Part shown: piece after piece, positions 35,687 to 44,270 of the stretch
Numbering within the stretch: position 1 is the stretch's first letter
Layout of the letters: each line of letters opens with the position of its first letter
NCBI RefSeq assembly: GCF_000577815.1
Contig: NZ_CBYM010000010.1
Span: 38,498 to 102,497 of the forward strand
DNA from: Clostridium saudiense
GTDB taxonomy: Bacteria > Bacillota > Clostridia > Clostridiales > Clostridiaceae
Length of the DNA: 64,000 nt
Direction: 5' to 3'
The notes under the pieces: model-generated
What the model was told of the DNA's origin: nothing
Databases searched by the model: none
Seen by the model: the letters and a program-made list of their open reading frames with translations, nothing else
Translations under genes and position numbers: made by a program

Positions 35687-35992
35687 GTGGCAAAAATAAC
35701 AAGTAAAAATAACAGTTTATTAAGAGATTCAAGAAATAAAGTTTCACCTAAAGTATATAATCTTTTACTGGATTTAGTTAATGATGACAAAGAAGAATTA
35801 GCGGAAATTGTTTTAAAAATAGATTATTTAATAGAGTATGCTAATAGTGCAGTGAAAGCAAAGGATTATAGTGAAGCATTAGAAACTATTCAAAGAGCAG
35901 AAGAAAGAATAAAGTTAATTAAAAGAGAATATTATGATGTAAGTCATTTAGAATACTTAATTGAAGGTGTAAAATTAAAGATAAAAAAATAA
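35687..35992 (+). CDS. Hypothetical helical protein, 101 aa
   Basis: GTG start behind TGGAGGG. The C-terminal two thirds look like a helical hairpin of the MIT/TPR kind (YLIEYANSAVKAKDYSEALETIQRAEERIKLI). No family named with certainty. It lies 52 bases after the deacetylase gene and ends at a strong bidirectional terminator. Confidence 0.6.
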   Translation: MAKITSKNNSLLRDSRNKVSPKVYNLLLDLVNDDKEELAEIVLKIDYLIEYANSAVKAKDYSEALETIQRAEERIKLIKREYYDVSHLEYLIEGVKLKIKK

Positions 35993-36036
35993 AACAATGC
36001 CCTATAGATAGAAACATCTATAGGGCATTGTAATTA
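35990..36036. terminator. Bidirectional terminator
   Basis: A perfect 15-bp stem (CAATGCCCTATAGAT arm) with a 6-base loop at the convergent junction with the helicase gene. Confidence 0.85.
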
Positions 36037-36048
36037 TATTAATATAAA

Positions 36049-37656
36049 TTATTTAGAAGATCTTTTGTTTCTGCTTCTCTTTTTGTTGTTAGTTGAAACT
36101 TCAACGTTAACTCTTCTCTTATTGATTTTTCCACCAGTACACTTTTCAAGTACTTGCATGTGAATAGCATCATCAACATTAACAAATGCGAAGTTTTCCA
36201 TTATGTCTATGTCTCTTATTTGAGAAGCTCCTACTTTTGCATTATCCTTAATGTAATTGATTAAGTTTTTAATAGTTAAGCCATCTCTTCTACCAGCTGA
36301 GAAGAATAATCTAACGTCATTTCCCTTAACTTTAGCTGGCGCTTCAAGTTTATCAGTTGAGTAATCAAAAGATAGTTGATTTTTAAATTGGCTTTGAAGT
36401 AATGAAGCTATAACTTTTACAGAATCATGAGTTTCAGTTAATTGAGTAGCAACATTAACAAACTTAGAATAGTCTTCAGCTTCAATTATTGAAGAAACTT
36501 CTTCTGTCATTGCTTTGAACTTAGCATCGTATATTTCTTGAACTGTAGGTACTTGTCTTTTTTCAATATTACCTTTAGTAACATTTTTAATTTGTTTAAG
36601 GAATCCAAATTCTTTAGGAGTAATTATGCTGTAAGCAGTTCCTTCACGACCAGCTCTACCAGTTCTACCAATTCTATGAACATATGATTCAATATCTTGA
36701 GGTAACTCATAGTTAAATACGTGAGTAACTCCATCAACGTCAATTCCTCTTGCAGCAACGTCAGTAGCAACTAAGAATTTTAAAGAACCATTTTTGAACT
36801 TAGCTAAAGTTTTCATTCTTTGAACTTGAGACATGTCTCCGTGCATACCTTCAACCATGTATCCTCTTGCTTGCATTGCAGCAACTAAATCATCAACACC
36901 TTTTTTAGTTCTGCAGAAGATGATACCAGCAGATGGATTATCAAGATCTATTAATCTACAAAGTGCTTCTAATCTTTGAGATCCGTTAACTTCAAAGAAG
37001 TTTTGTGTAATTGTAGATCCTGTCATTTCCTTTCTTGCTATAGCGATATGTTGAGCATCATCTTTTAAGTATTTTTTAGTTAATTTCTTTATTTGAGGAG
37101 GCATTGTTGCAGAGAATAAAAGAGTTTGTCTTTCTTCTGGAATGCTCTTCATTATTTCTTCCATATCATCAATGAATCCCATGTTTAGCATTTCGTCTGC
37201 TTCATCTAAAACTAAGAACTCTACTGAAGATAGCGGTAAATTTCCTCTTCTTATATGGTCTAAAACTCTACCAGGTGTACCAACTACAATGTTAGCTCTC
37301 TTTAAATCTCTAGCTTGAAGATGAATTGGTGCACCACCGTATACAGCAACGATGTTTAATTTTTCGTACTTAGTTAATTTTACTAATTCATCGTGTACTT
37401 GTATTGCTAATTCTCTTGTTGGAGCTAGTATTATTGAACCAATAGCATTTTTTACTGTTAAGTTGTTTAATATAGGTAAGCCAAATGCTGCTGTTTTTCC
37501 TGTACCAGTTTGAGCTTGCCCTATAATATCAGTTCCCGAAAGGGCAACTGGAATTGCTTCGGCCTGAATTTGAGATGGTGTAGTAAAACCTAAATCATCA
37601 ATAGCTTTTACTAAAGTCTCCTTTAAGCCTAAATCATTAAATGTTAAATTCGTCAT
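36049..37656 (-). CDS. DEAD-box RNA helicase with DbpA-type RNA-binding domain
   Basis: 535 aa. All helicase motifs are visible: Q motif, AQTGTGKT, PTRELA, TPGR, DEAD, SAT, ARGIDV and HRIGRTGRAG. After a helical linker comes a DbpA-like RNA-recognition fold (about 450-515: DVRLFFSAGRRDGLTIKNLINYI...ENFAFVNVD) and a basic tail KKRSRNKRSSK. Proteins of this layout (CshA/DbpA group) aid ribosome assembly and cold growth. The 400-base upstream region may include a long leader, as for cold-induced helicases. Confidence 0.94.
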   Translation of the reverse strand: MTNLTFNDLGLKETLVKAIDDLGFTTPSQIQAEAIPVALSGTDIIGQAQTGTGKTAAFGLPILNNLTVKNAIGSIILAPTRELAIQVHDELVKLTKYEKLNIVAVYGGAPIHLQARDLKRANIVVGTPGRVLDHIRRGNLPLSSVEFLVLDEADEMLNMGFIDDMEEIMKSIPEERQTLLFSATMPPQIKKLTKKYLKDDAQHIAIARKEMTGSTITQNFFEVNGSQRLEALCRLIDLDNPSAGIIFCRTKKGVDDLVAAMQARGYMVEGMHGDMSQVQRMKTLAKFKNGSLKFLVATDVAARGIDVDGVTHVFNYELPQDIESYVHRIGRTGRAGREGTAYSIITPKEFGFLKQIKNVTKGNIEKRQVPTVQEIYDAKFKAMTEEVSSIIEAEDYSKFVNVATQLTETHDSVKVIASLLQSQFKNQLSFDYSTDKLEAPAKVKGNDVRLFFSAGRRDGLTIKNLINYIKDNAKVGASQIRDIDIMENFAFVNVDDAIHMQVLEKCTGGKINKRRVNVEVSTNNKKRSRNKRSSK

Positions 37657-37949
37657 ATAGTATCCTCTTTTTTCATGTATTTTTTTATTTATTTCAAATT
37701 ATTTAAATAATTATCTCTCATCAATCGACTTTATTAAGTATATAGCAAAAATATAATTAATGCACTAAGTATTTATTGTAAAATATGAAATAGTTGTTTA
37801 TTTTTCATTTAATCAAAAAATGGTAATGTTTTCATTGGCAAAAATAAAAATTCCACAAAAATATAATTGACAATTGGCCGAAAATAGTTCAAAATATGCA
37901 ATGGAAATAGTCATTACTTAAATTTTAAATATTGTGTTATTGTGTCATG
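37657..37949. other. Upstream region of the helicase gene, no gene seen
   Basis: AT-rich leader and promoter DNA for the minus-strand helicase. A plus-strand TTGACA at 37867-37872 with a weak -10 (CAAAAT at 37890) points towards the terminator at 37950-37990, so a small plus-strand RNA is possible. No supported open frame. Confidence 0.3.
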
Positions 37950-37990
37950 GAGTATGTGGGAAGTTTATCTACCTATGTACTCTATTTTTT
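37950..37990 (+). terminator. Plus-strand terminator with no known gene before it
   Basis: GAGTATGTGGG pairs along its length with CCTATGTACTC (three G-T pairs), followed by an eight-base T-rich tract. No plus-strand gene precedes it within 1.9 kb, apart from the convergent DEAD-box region. Confidence 0.6.
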
Positions 37991-38028
37991 TACAATAAAA
38001 AAGATGAGATTGACCTCATCTTAATATA

Positions 38029-38064
38029 ACAGGTCGTACAACTCTAAACTTGTACGACCTGTTT
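38029..38064. terminator. Terminator of plsC, repeated-type stem
   Basis: The stem ACAGGTCGTACAA / TTGTACGACCTGT is followed by T-rich DNA on the plus strand and AT-rich DNA on the minus. Nearly the same stem and loop recur in reverse orientation at 63598-63634. Another hairpin, AAGATGAG / CTCATCTT, lies just beside it (38000-38021). Confidence 0.8.
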
Positions 38065-38787
38065 TTATTTAGATAATTTAGATGCAATTATATTTTGTAC
38101 TTTCTTAGGTAATTCATCTTGTTCTTCTTTAGTTAAAGAAGCTGTTTCTATAGCGGGATGAATATATAAGTTTACAGTAGCTGGTTTAAACCAAGGACCA
38201 TCACCATGTTCCATAATCTTATAAGAACCATCCATAGTAACTGGAATTATAGGACTCTTTGATTTTGTTGCTAATTTAAAGCTACCTGCTTTAAAGTCCT
38301 TCATTGGACCGCCTTTACTTCTTGTTCCTTCAGGGAATATAACTAATGAATGACCTGCTTTTAAAGACTTAACGCCTCTAATTATAGCCTCACCTGATTT
38401 TCTAAGATTACTTCTATCCATGAATATACAATGCATAAAATTCATCCAAGTTCTAACTAGAGGGATTTTTTCAACTTCAATTTTTGAAATAAATCCAATG
38501 ACTTCAGGAATTTGAGTGATATATATAGGAATATCAAAGTTACCTTGATGGTTACCTACAAACAATACTGTCTTGTCTTTAGGGATATTTTCAACACCAT
38601 GAACATTAACTTTTACACCAGCTATTTTCAACAATGAATTAGCCCATGTAGTAGTACATTTATATATTAATGCTTCACTTTCGTCTATTCTATTTTTTTT
38701 AATTAAATATTTAACTCTAAATGTAAATGGTACGCTTATTATTAAGCTTAGAAAAAACCATATGTACCAAATTATAGTTCTAATCAT
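38065..38787 (-). CDS. plsC: 1-acyl-sn-glycerol-3-phosphate acyltransferase PlsC
   Basis: 240 aa. An N-terminal membrane helix (about 3-22), then acyltransferase motif I NHQGNFD (His-x4-Asp), motif III FPEGTRS and IPVTMDGS. It transfers an acyl chain to the sn-2 position of lysophosphatidate to make phosphatidic acid at the cytoplasmic membrane face. ATG 38787 is preferred over the upstream TTG, which is part of the GAGGAG ribosome binding site. Confidence 0.93.
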   Translation of the reverse strand: MIRTIIWYIWFFLSLIISVPFTFRVKYLIKKNRIDESEALIYKCTTTWANSLLKIAGVKVNVHGVENIPKDKTVLFVGNHQGNFDIPIYITQIPEVIGFISKIEVEKIPLVRTWMNFMHCIFMDRSNLRKSGEAIIRGVKSLKAGHSLVIFPEGTRSKGGPMKDFKAGSFKLATKSKSPIIPVTMDGSYKIMEHGDGPWFKPATVNLYIHPAIETASLTKEEQDELPKKVQNIIASKLSK

Positions 38788-38937
38788 AATTTTGCCACTC
38801 CTCAAATTTAAATGTTAAGTAAAGTATACTATAAAGTATATATAAAAAGTAATATTTTTGAAGTAAAAATATTAAACTAAGTAGTAATATATTCATATAC
38901 TAATCTTAAAATTAATTTATTTTGGAGTAAAAGATAA

Positions 38938-39393
38938 ATGTTTAAATTTAATCCTAAAAAATTAAAGGTTATATATAGGGATGAAGTAGATAGGAATAAA
39001 TTAGAGATTCCGAGAAAGTATACATTAACACATAGTGATAGAACCGGAAATTTATTTTTAACTATAGGTAAAACTTATGATTATAAGAGTATTGATTATA
39101 ATATAAGGGATGAAGTGTTAGCTTTTTGGGAAAAGAGTGATAAATATTATTTAAAGGTAAAATTAGAAGTAGATAATGGAAGTTCACTTCCAAAAATAAT
39201 AATAAGGAATAAGATATTTAGAGAGGATTTACCACTTGCTCTTAATGCTATTGTATATGGAGATAAAATGCTATTTGAAAATAATAAAATGCTGTATAAG
39301 GCGCATATAATAGTGTATTTTAAATCAAAAAATGAAAAGTATAATGTTATAGAAGATTGGGGTGAAATAAAGGATTATAAATATAAAGAATAG
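38938..39393 (+). CDS. Staygreen (SGR) family protein
   Basis: 151 aa. FKFNPKKLKVIYRDEV, RKYTLTHSDRTGNLFLTIG, RDEVLAFW, FREDLPLALNAIVYGDKMLF and the C-terminal EDWGEIKDY follow the staygreen family from end to end. Plant SGR removes magnesium from chlorophyll a; bacterial homologues occur in several non-photosynthetic Firmicutes and some have been reported to act on chlorophyll. What it does here is unknown; a diet- or plant-derived tetrapyrrole is one guess. Single gene; GGAG lies rather far (about 12 bases) from ATG. Confidence 0.8.
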   Translation: MFKFNPKKLKVIYRDEVDRNKLEIPRKYTLTHSDRTGNLFLTIGKTYDYKSIDYNIRDEVLAFWEKSDKYYLKVKLEVDNGSSLPKIIIRNKIFREDLPLALNAIVYGDKMLFENNKMLYKAHIIVYFKSKNEKYNVIEDWGEIKDYKYKE

Positions 39394-39450
39394 TAAGTAG
39401 AAAAAATTGACATAAGCAAATGAGTGTAATAAAATATACTTATGGATCTT

Positions 39451-39525
39451 GCTCTCATAGTTTAATGGATAGAATAGTCCCCTCCTAAGGGATAGATACA
39501 GGTTCGATTCCTGTTGGGAGTACCA
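39451..39525 (+). tRNA. tRNA-Arg (CCT)
   Basis: 75 bases with encoded CCA. The acceptor GCTCTCA pairs with TGGGAGT (G-T pairs), the anticodon loop CTCCTAA gives CCT, and the T arm is ACAGG-TTCGATT-CCTGT. Single gene between the staygreen gene and a terminator. Confidence 0.95.
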
Positions 39526-39528
39526 TAA

Positions 39529-39570
39529 TAAAAATCGCTAAGAAATTTAAGTTTCTTAGCGATTTTTATT
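39529..39570. terminator. Terminator of tRNA-Arg
   Basis: A perfect stem AAAAATCGCTAAGAAA / TTTCTTAGCGATTTTT with a 6-base loop. It also serves the convergent DUF368 gene. Confidence 0.9.
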
Positions 39571-39574
39571 TATA

Positions 39575-40468
39575 TTATTTTGATTTCTTTTCTAAAAAAT
39601 CTTTTGATTTTTCCAGTACTATTATTAAAGATCCGCCTATAATAAAGAATATCCAGCTGAAGTTTGAAAGATTCATTGCTGGTTGAGGGACTTCTAAAGT
39701 AGTAGGTCCCATAAATACGGCATATAAAGATCCAACCATTAATCCTAATATTAAATAAATCATAGCAGATCTATATTTACTTAATAAGAATTTAATTATT
39801 TTAATTGTACTTAAAATACCTGTAATTACACCTAATCCAAAGATTATTAATACTGGTAAATAAGAAAAGTTAAGTGATAAAACTTCTTTTATTGCACTTA
39901 TAATTCCTGTGTAAAGTCCAAATATTAATAATAAAGTTGAACCTGATATACCAGGTAGAACCATAGCAGAAATAGCAATTAATCCAGCAACAAATACAAA
40001 TATACCAAGTCCAAAGTTTAAACTTCCTAATGAAAGATTCATGCCACCATTAGTACCTGCAGGATTAAAATACGTAATTAGTCCAACAATTAGAGCACCG
40101 ATTAAGGTAAAAATAATATTTTTATATTTACCTACTAAAGAATCCTTTTCCTGTTTAATTATTAATGGAATTGCAACTATTATAAATCCAGTAAATAGTG
40201 AACTTATACTATAGATGTGTGAATCAAATATAGAAGATAGTATTAGTACAGATAAAACCATACCAGTTACCCAACCGATTCCTAACTTAATTAAAAAGAA
40301 TAAAGCCTTTTTCTTATCTTCTTTGCTATCTTTTGATATTAATGAGTTTAGAGAGCCTATAAAATCATCATAAAACCCTAATATAAAAGCAATAGTACCA
40401 CCCGAAACACCAGGTACACTATCAGCTAAGGCCATAAAAAAACCTCTGATAAAATTAATAATATACAC
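39575..40468 (-). CDS. DUF368 polytopic membrane protein
   Basis: 297 aa with about eight hydrophobic helices. The family motif near the N-terminus, ALADSVPGVSGGTIAFILGFYDDFI, recurs in half-repeat form as ISAMVLPGISGSTLLLIFGLY (about residues 161-181). Members are likely lipid or undecaprenyl-phosphate transporters; some DUF368 proteins have been reported as flippases for C55-P. GTG start behind GAGGTG gives the usual family N-terminus. Confidence 0.88.
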   Translation of the reverse strand: MYIINFIRGFFMALADSVPGVSGGTIAFILGFYDDFIGSLNSLISKDSKEDKKKALFFLIKLGIGWVTGMVLSVLILSSIFDSHIYSISSLFTGFIIVAIPLIIKQEKDSLVGKYKNIIFTLIGALIVGLITYFNPAGTNGGMNLSLGSLNFGLGIFVFVAGLIAISAMVLPGISGSTLLLIFGLYTGIISAIKEVLSLNFSYLPVLIIFGLGVITGILSTIKIIKFLLSKYRSAMIYLILGLMVGSLYAVFMGPTTLEVPQPAMNLSNFSWIFFIIGGSLIIVLEKSKDFLEKKSK

Positions 40469-40690
40469 AATATCACCTCAAAATAAATATGTTAAGTATA
40501 AAATTATAATACTAAAAATAAAAAAATAATAGCACATTATTATTAAATTAATATTAAAAATATTAAAATTTCTATTGAAATAAAATGTAAAATTTGTGTT
40601 TATTTATTGGTAAATTATATCATATAGTATTAACGTATGATATAATAAATATCAAAAATATTTTATTAAATTACTAGGAGAGTGATTTTT

Positions 40691-41935
40691 TTGGAACCCA
40701 GTCAAGTGTGGCAGATAATAGTACTTATAATTTTACTTGTATTGTCTGGATTTTTTTCAATGTCAGAAACCGCCCTTATGGCACTAAGTAAAATAAGAAT
40801 TAGACATATGGTGGAAGAGGGAGTAAAGGGAGCTAAGTTGGTTGAAAAGTTAACAGAAGACCCAAATAAGTTATTAGGAGCCATATTAATAGGCAACAAT
40901 ATAGTCAATATTTTAGCATCATCATTAGCTACAACATTATTTGTTTCTTTAGTAGGTCCAAGTGGGGTTGGAGTAGCAACTGCTGTAATGACAGTATTAG
41001 TACTTATATTTGGAGAAATAACTCCAAAGTCAATAGCAAAACAAAAATCTGAAGAAGTATCGTTAAAAGTAAGTAAACCAATAAATATAATAGTTAAAAT
41101 ATTAAAACCTTTTATAGGAATATTTTCGTTTATATCAAGTTTATTTATAAGATTATTAGGTGGAGATCCGAAGGCTACGGAACCATTTATAACAGAAGAA
41201 GAATTAAGAACTATGGTAGGTGTTAGTGAAGAAGAAGGTGTGCTTGAAGATGTTGAAAAAGAAATGATTTTCAATGTTTTTGATTTTGCAGATTCTCAAG
41301 CTAAAGATGTTATGGTTCAAAGAGTAGATATTGTAGCAGTAGATACCGAAGCTACTTACGAAGAAGTTTTAGAAGTTATAAAAACAGAGCAGTTTTCTAG
41401 AATACCTGTATATAATCAAACGATTGATGATATAGTTGGAGTTTTGTATGTTAAGGATTTAATTATAGCAGGTCAAAACAAAGAAGGATTTAAAGTTTCT
41501 GATTATATGAGGGAACCTTATTATACATTTGAATTTAAAAAAATTAAGGAATTATTTAATGAAATGAAGAAAACCAGAAATCATTTAAGTGTTGTTTTAG
41601 ATGAATATGGTGGTACCGTTGGTATAGTAACTATAGAAGATTTAATTGAAGAGGTATTTGGCGATATAGAAGATGAATATGACGACTATGATAAGGAAAT
41701 AGAAGTTGTAAAAGAGGATGAATATATAGTAGATGGAAGTGCCAAACTTGATGATATAAGTGAATTAATTGGAGTAAATATGGAGTCAGAAGAATTTGAT
41801 TCTGTTGGTGGATTAATTATAGGAGAATTAGGTAGATTCCCAGATAATAAAGAAGAAGTAACTTTAAACAAAATAAGATTTGTTGTTGAAGAAGTTGATA
41901 AGAATAGAATTAAAAAAGTAAGAATTTACACATAG
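40691..41935 (+). CDS. CNNM/CorC (HlyC) family transporter or hemolysin-like protein
   Basis: About 414 aa. The DUF21 domain has four helices (about 8-170, with LSGFFSMSETALMALS). Two CBS domains follow (about 200-325, VMVQRVDIVAVDTEA and VVLDEYGGTVGIVTIEDLIEEVFGDIEDE) and a CorC_HlyC domain (about 340-410). The family includes magnesium and cobalt exporters. TTG 40691 is favoured by AGGAG about 10 bases upstream; GTG 40682 lies one base from that site. A 100-base gap with a palindromic repeat precedes tadA. Confidence 0.9.
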   Translation: MEPSQVWQIIVLIILLVLSGFFSMSETALMALSKIRIRHMVEEGVKGAKLVEKLTEDPNKLLGAILIGNNIVNILASSLATTLFVSLVGPSGVGVATAVMTVLVLIFGEITPKSIAKQKSEEVSLKVSKPINIIVKILKPFIGIFSFISSLFIRLLGGDPKATEPFITEEELRTMVGVSEEEGVLEDVEKEMIFNVFDFADSQAKDVMVQRVDIVAVDTEATYEEVLEVIKTEQFSRIPVYNQTIDDIVGVLYVKDLIIAGQNKEGFKVSDYMREPYYTFEFKKIKELFNEMKKTRNHLSVVLDEYGGTVGIVTIEDLIEEVFGDIEDEYDDYDKEIEVVKEDEYIVDGSAKLDDISELIGVNMESEEFDSVGGLIIGELGRFPDNKEEVTLNKIRFVVEEVDKNRIKKVRIYT

Positions 41936-41953
41936 TTACTAATTGAAGTAATA

Positions 41954-42015
41954 AGGTAAGAGTTAAGAGTTTTAAATGGTAAAATGAATTTTATCAATGG
42001 CACTTAGCTCTTAAA
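41954..42015. repeat. Palindromic repeat, possible family member
   Basis: The arms TAAGAGTTAAGAG and CACTTAGCTCTTA are near-inverse, and a smaller hairpin TGGTAAAAT / ATTTTATCA lies inside. The layout resembles the repeats at 639, 50446 and 58341, but sequence similarity is low. Confidence 0.4.
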
Positions 42016-42045
42016 TTTTAGCCAATAAAAGGTGGAAATGACATA

Positions 42046-42516
42046 ATGAATTATATGGATATTGCTCTAGAAGAAGCTAATAAGGCTTATTTAAAGGGGG
42101 AGGTTCCTGTAGGGGCTGTAATAGTAAAGGATAATAAAGTAATAGCTAAAGCTCATAATTTAAAGGAAACAAATAAGTCAGTATTGGCACATGCTGAAGT
42201 ATTAGCTATTGAAGAGGCTTGCAAGGTATTAGGTGATTGGAGATTAAATGGGGCAGAGATGTATGTAACATTAGAACCTTGTTCAATGTGTGCATCTGCA
42301 ATTGGGCAAGCAAGAATTTCAAAATTATATATTGGAACATTTAATAAAGATATGGGGGCTTGTGGGACAATTTTAAATATTTTAGATTATGATATTTTTA
42401 ATACTTATGTAAAGGTAAATTGGTGTTATAATAAAGAATGTAGCGATTTAATAAGTAAGTTTTTTTATGAAAGAAGACAAAGAAAATTAATAGAAAAAGG
42501 GGAGGATAAGAGATGA
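42046..42516 (+). CDS. tadA: tRNA-specific adenosine deaminase TadA
   Basis: 156 aa. The zinc site is HAEVLAI (His-Ala-Glu) and PCSMCAS (two Cys), with the expected N-terminal EANKAYLKGEVPVGAVIV. TadA converts A34 to inosine in tRNA-Arg(ACG). It overlaps lgt by 4 bases and lies shortly before the SRP RNA and dnaX, the conserved Firmicute order. Confidence 0.96.
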   Translation: MNYMDIALEEANKAYLKGEVPVGAVIVKDNKVIAKAHNLKETNKSVLAHAEVLAIEEACKVLGDWRLNGAEMYVTLEPCSMCASAIGQARISKLYIGTFNKDMGACGTILNILDYDIFNTYVKVNWCYNKECSDLISKFFYERRQRKLIEKGEDKR

Positions 42517-43301
42517 ATCCAGTAGCAATGAATCCGGTAGCATTTGAACTATTTGGTCAGCCTATAAGGTGGTATGGAATCATTATTGCAGGAGGCGTAT
42601 TAGTTGCATTTTTTGTATCGTATATTCTTGCAAAGAAAAAAGGACTAGATTTTGATATTATTACTGATGGTTTTTTATGGAGTTTTCCATTTGCGATAGT
42701 TGGAGCTAGGCTTTATTATGTGGCCTTTGAATATAAAAATTATCATTCATTTTTAGATGTAATAAATATAAGAAATGGTGGTATGGCTATTCATGGAGGG
42801 TTAATTGGTGGATTGGTTGTTGCATATATATTTACAAGGATTAAGAAGATTAATTTTTTTGAATATATTGATGTGATAATGCCAGGAGTAATATTAGCTC
42901 AGGCAATTGGGAGATGGGGAAATTTTATGAATCAAGAAGCTCATGGAGGCCCAGTTACAGAAGCGTTTATAAGTAAATTCCCTGAATTTATTCAAAGAGG
43001 AATGTTGATAAATGGAACATATTATCACCCAACATTTTTATATGAATCTATTTGGGATTTAGTTGTATTTGTATTATTAATATTTATTTTATATAAAAAG
43101 AAACAGCAACATGGTATCGTAATAGGAAGTTATATGGTACTTTATTCGTTAGGAAGATTCTTTATAGAAGGATTAAGAACTGATAGCTTAATGTTCTTTG
43201 GATTAAGAACTGCTCAAATAATAAGCTTAATAGGTATTATTTTTGGAGTTTTAATTATATTTATAGCAATAAAAAATAATAAAAATAAAAGCAAAAATTA
43301 A
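42513..43301 (+). CDS. lgt: Prolipoprotein diacylglyceryl transferase Lgt
   Basis: 262 aa with about seven membrane helices. The Lgt signature GRWGNFMNQEAHGG is at about 133-146, with RWYGIIIAGG near the start, HGGLIGG, and the HPTFLYES motif. It attaches diacylglycerol to the lipobox Cys of prolipoproteins, the first step for the lipoproteins in this window. The N-terminus reads MNPVAMNPVA, from a 15-base tandem duplication. It overlaps the stop of tadA (ATGA) and is therefore translationally coupled. Confidence 0.96.
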   Translation: MNPVAMNPVAFELFGQPIRWYGIIIAGGVLVAFFVSYILAKKKGLDFDIITDGFLWSFPFAIVGARLYYVAFEYKNYHSFLDVINIRNGGMAIHGGLIGGLVVAYIFTRIKKINFFEYIDVIMPGVILAQAIGRWGNFMNQEAHGGPVTEAFISKFPEFIQRGMLINGTYYHPTFLYESIWDLVVFVLLIFILYKKKQQHGIVIGSYMVLYSLGRFFIEGLRTDSLMFFGLRTAQIISLIGIIFGVLIIFIAIKNNKNKSKN

Positions 43302-43316
43302 ATATCATAAAAATAA

Positions 43317-43373
43317 ATAAATGCGACTCGAAGTGGTAAACTAATATAGTGATAAACTGCGAGTCGCATTTAT
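43317..43373 (+). terminator. Hairpin after lgt
   Basis: A perfect 14-bp stem ATAAATGCGACTCG / CGAGTCGCATTTAT with a 29-base loop. The U-tract is weak, so termination is likely but not sure. Confidence 0.6.
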
Positions 43374-43499
43374 AGATTTACGATGAATTATGAAAGTAAA
43401 TCTTTCTATTGAACTACAATAATATTTATGTTAGAATGAGAAAGTATCAAGATTAAGTAAAATAAAAAATGTTTTAATTAATTTCTAGATATGTGATAT

Positions 43500-43589
43500 G
43501 GAGAGATGTCCGAGTGGTTGAAGGAGCACGCCTGGAACGCGTGTATAGGGGAAACTCTATCGTGGGTTCAAATCCCACTTTCTCCGCCA
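43500..43589 (+). tRNA. tRNA-Ser (GGA)
   Basis: 90 bases, class II with a long variable arm and encoded CCA. The acceptor GGAGAGA pairs with TTTCTCC, and the anticodon loop CTGGAAC gives GGA. It ends two bases before the SRP RNA, so both are probably cut from one precursor. Confidence 0.96.
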
Positions 43590-43591
43590 TA

Positions 43592-43858
43592 GCCGTACTA
43601 GATGGGGAGTTAGCGGTGCCCTATAACCTGCAATCCGCTATAGCAGGATTGAATTCCTCACCGAGGCTTTTAATCTTTCTGGACTGCCCTATGTAAGTGA
43701 TGTTGAGGGTCGGGTCCCACGCGACGTAAGACTGTGAACCTCGTCAGGTTCGGAAGAAAGCAGCGATAAGCAGCCCCTGCGTGTGACGTGGATCAATCTT
43801 ACCTGAGTTAACTACATAGGTAACGCTTAGAGGTTACTGTCAAAGTGAGGTGTACGGT
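43592..43858 (+). ncRNA. ffs: Signal recognition particle RNA, large (scRNA type)
   Basis: About 267 bases. Ends pair (GCCGTAC with GTACGGT). The Alu-type part has GGGGAGTTAGCGGTGCCC and GTAAGTGATGTTGAGG. The conserved domain IV reads GTCAGGTTCGGAAGAAAGCAGC (22 bases in sequence, split here by its GGAA tetraloop region), followed by AAGTAACGC-type 3' Alu sequence. The long form with an Alu domain is typical of Bacillus and Clostridium. It directly precedes the dnaX region, as in Bacillus. Confidence 0.95.
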
Positions 43859-43866
43859 TTTAAATT

Positions 43867-43900
43867 ATCCTTTCTTGCTAGAAAGAAAGGCTTTTTTAAT
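43867..43900 (+). terminator. Terminator of SRP RNA
   Basis: The stem CCTTTCTT / AAGAAAGG, then a short linker and TTTTTT. Confidence 0.85.
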
Positions 43901-44028
43901 GTTTATAAACAATTTTAATTAAAATGAAAATTAATTATGAAAAATGATATTTCATTTTTCGTTCAAATTTATTTATTAAATTAAGGTTACTCTTCAATAG
44001 GATTAACAATATAGGACAAAAAAACAAT

Positions 44029-44086
44029 AGGACAGAAAAATAGGGAAATCTCTTGTGAGATATCCCTATTTTTCTGTCCTTTTTTA
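44029..44086. repeat. Very long perfect hairpin before the PEP carboxylase gene
   Basis: An 18-bp perfect outer stem (44029-44046 with 44063-44080) and an inner ATCTC / GAGAT stem with a TTGT loop, followed by TTTTTT. It could act as an intrinsic terminator for upstream RNA. A partial copy of the arm start (AGGACAAAAAA) lies 15 bases before it. The rest of 43901-44270 shows no gene. Confidence 0.75.
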
Positions 44087-44270
44087 AATTTAAAAAGGAA
44101 AATATTAAAAAACATAACTATTTAAGTTAACTAAATGATAATATAAAAATATTAAATGCAAGTTAAAAGTATTAAAAATTGCATTTTTTAAATAAAACTC
44201 TTGTAAAACCATATAAAAATGAAATATAATAAAAATATGAAATTCAAAAAGATTTAAGGGGGCTATTTAA

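Noticed and set aside
40702..41274. 190-residue frame antisense to the CorC-like gene
   Set aside because: Shadow frame with no ribosome binding site and antisense-type composition.
43493..43696. 67-residue open frame on the plus strand
   Set aside because: It lies entirely within tRNA-Ser and the SRP RNA and is an accident of those sequences.
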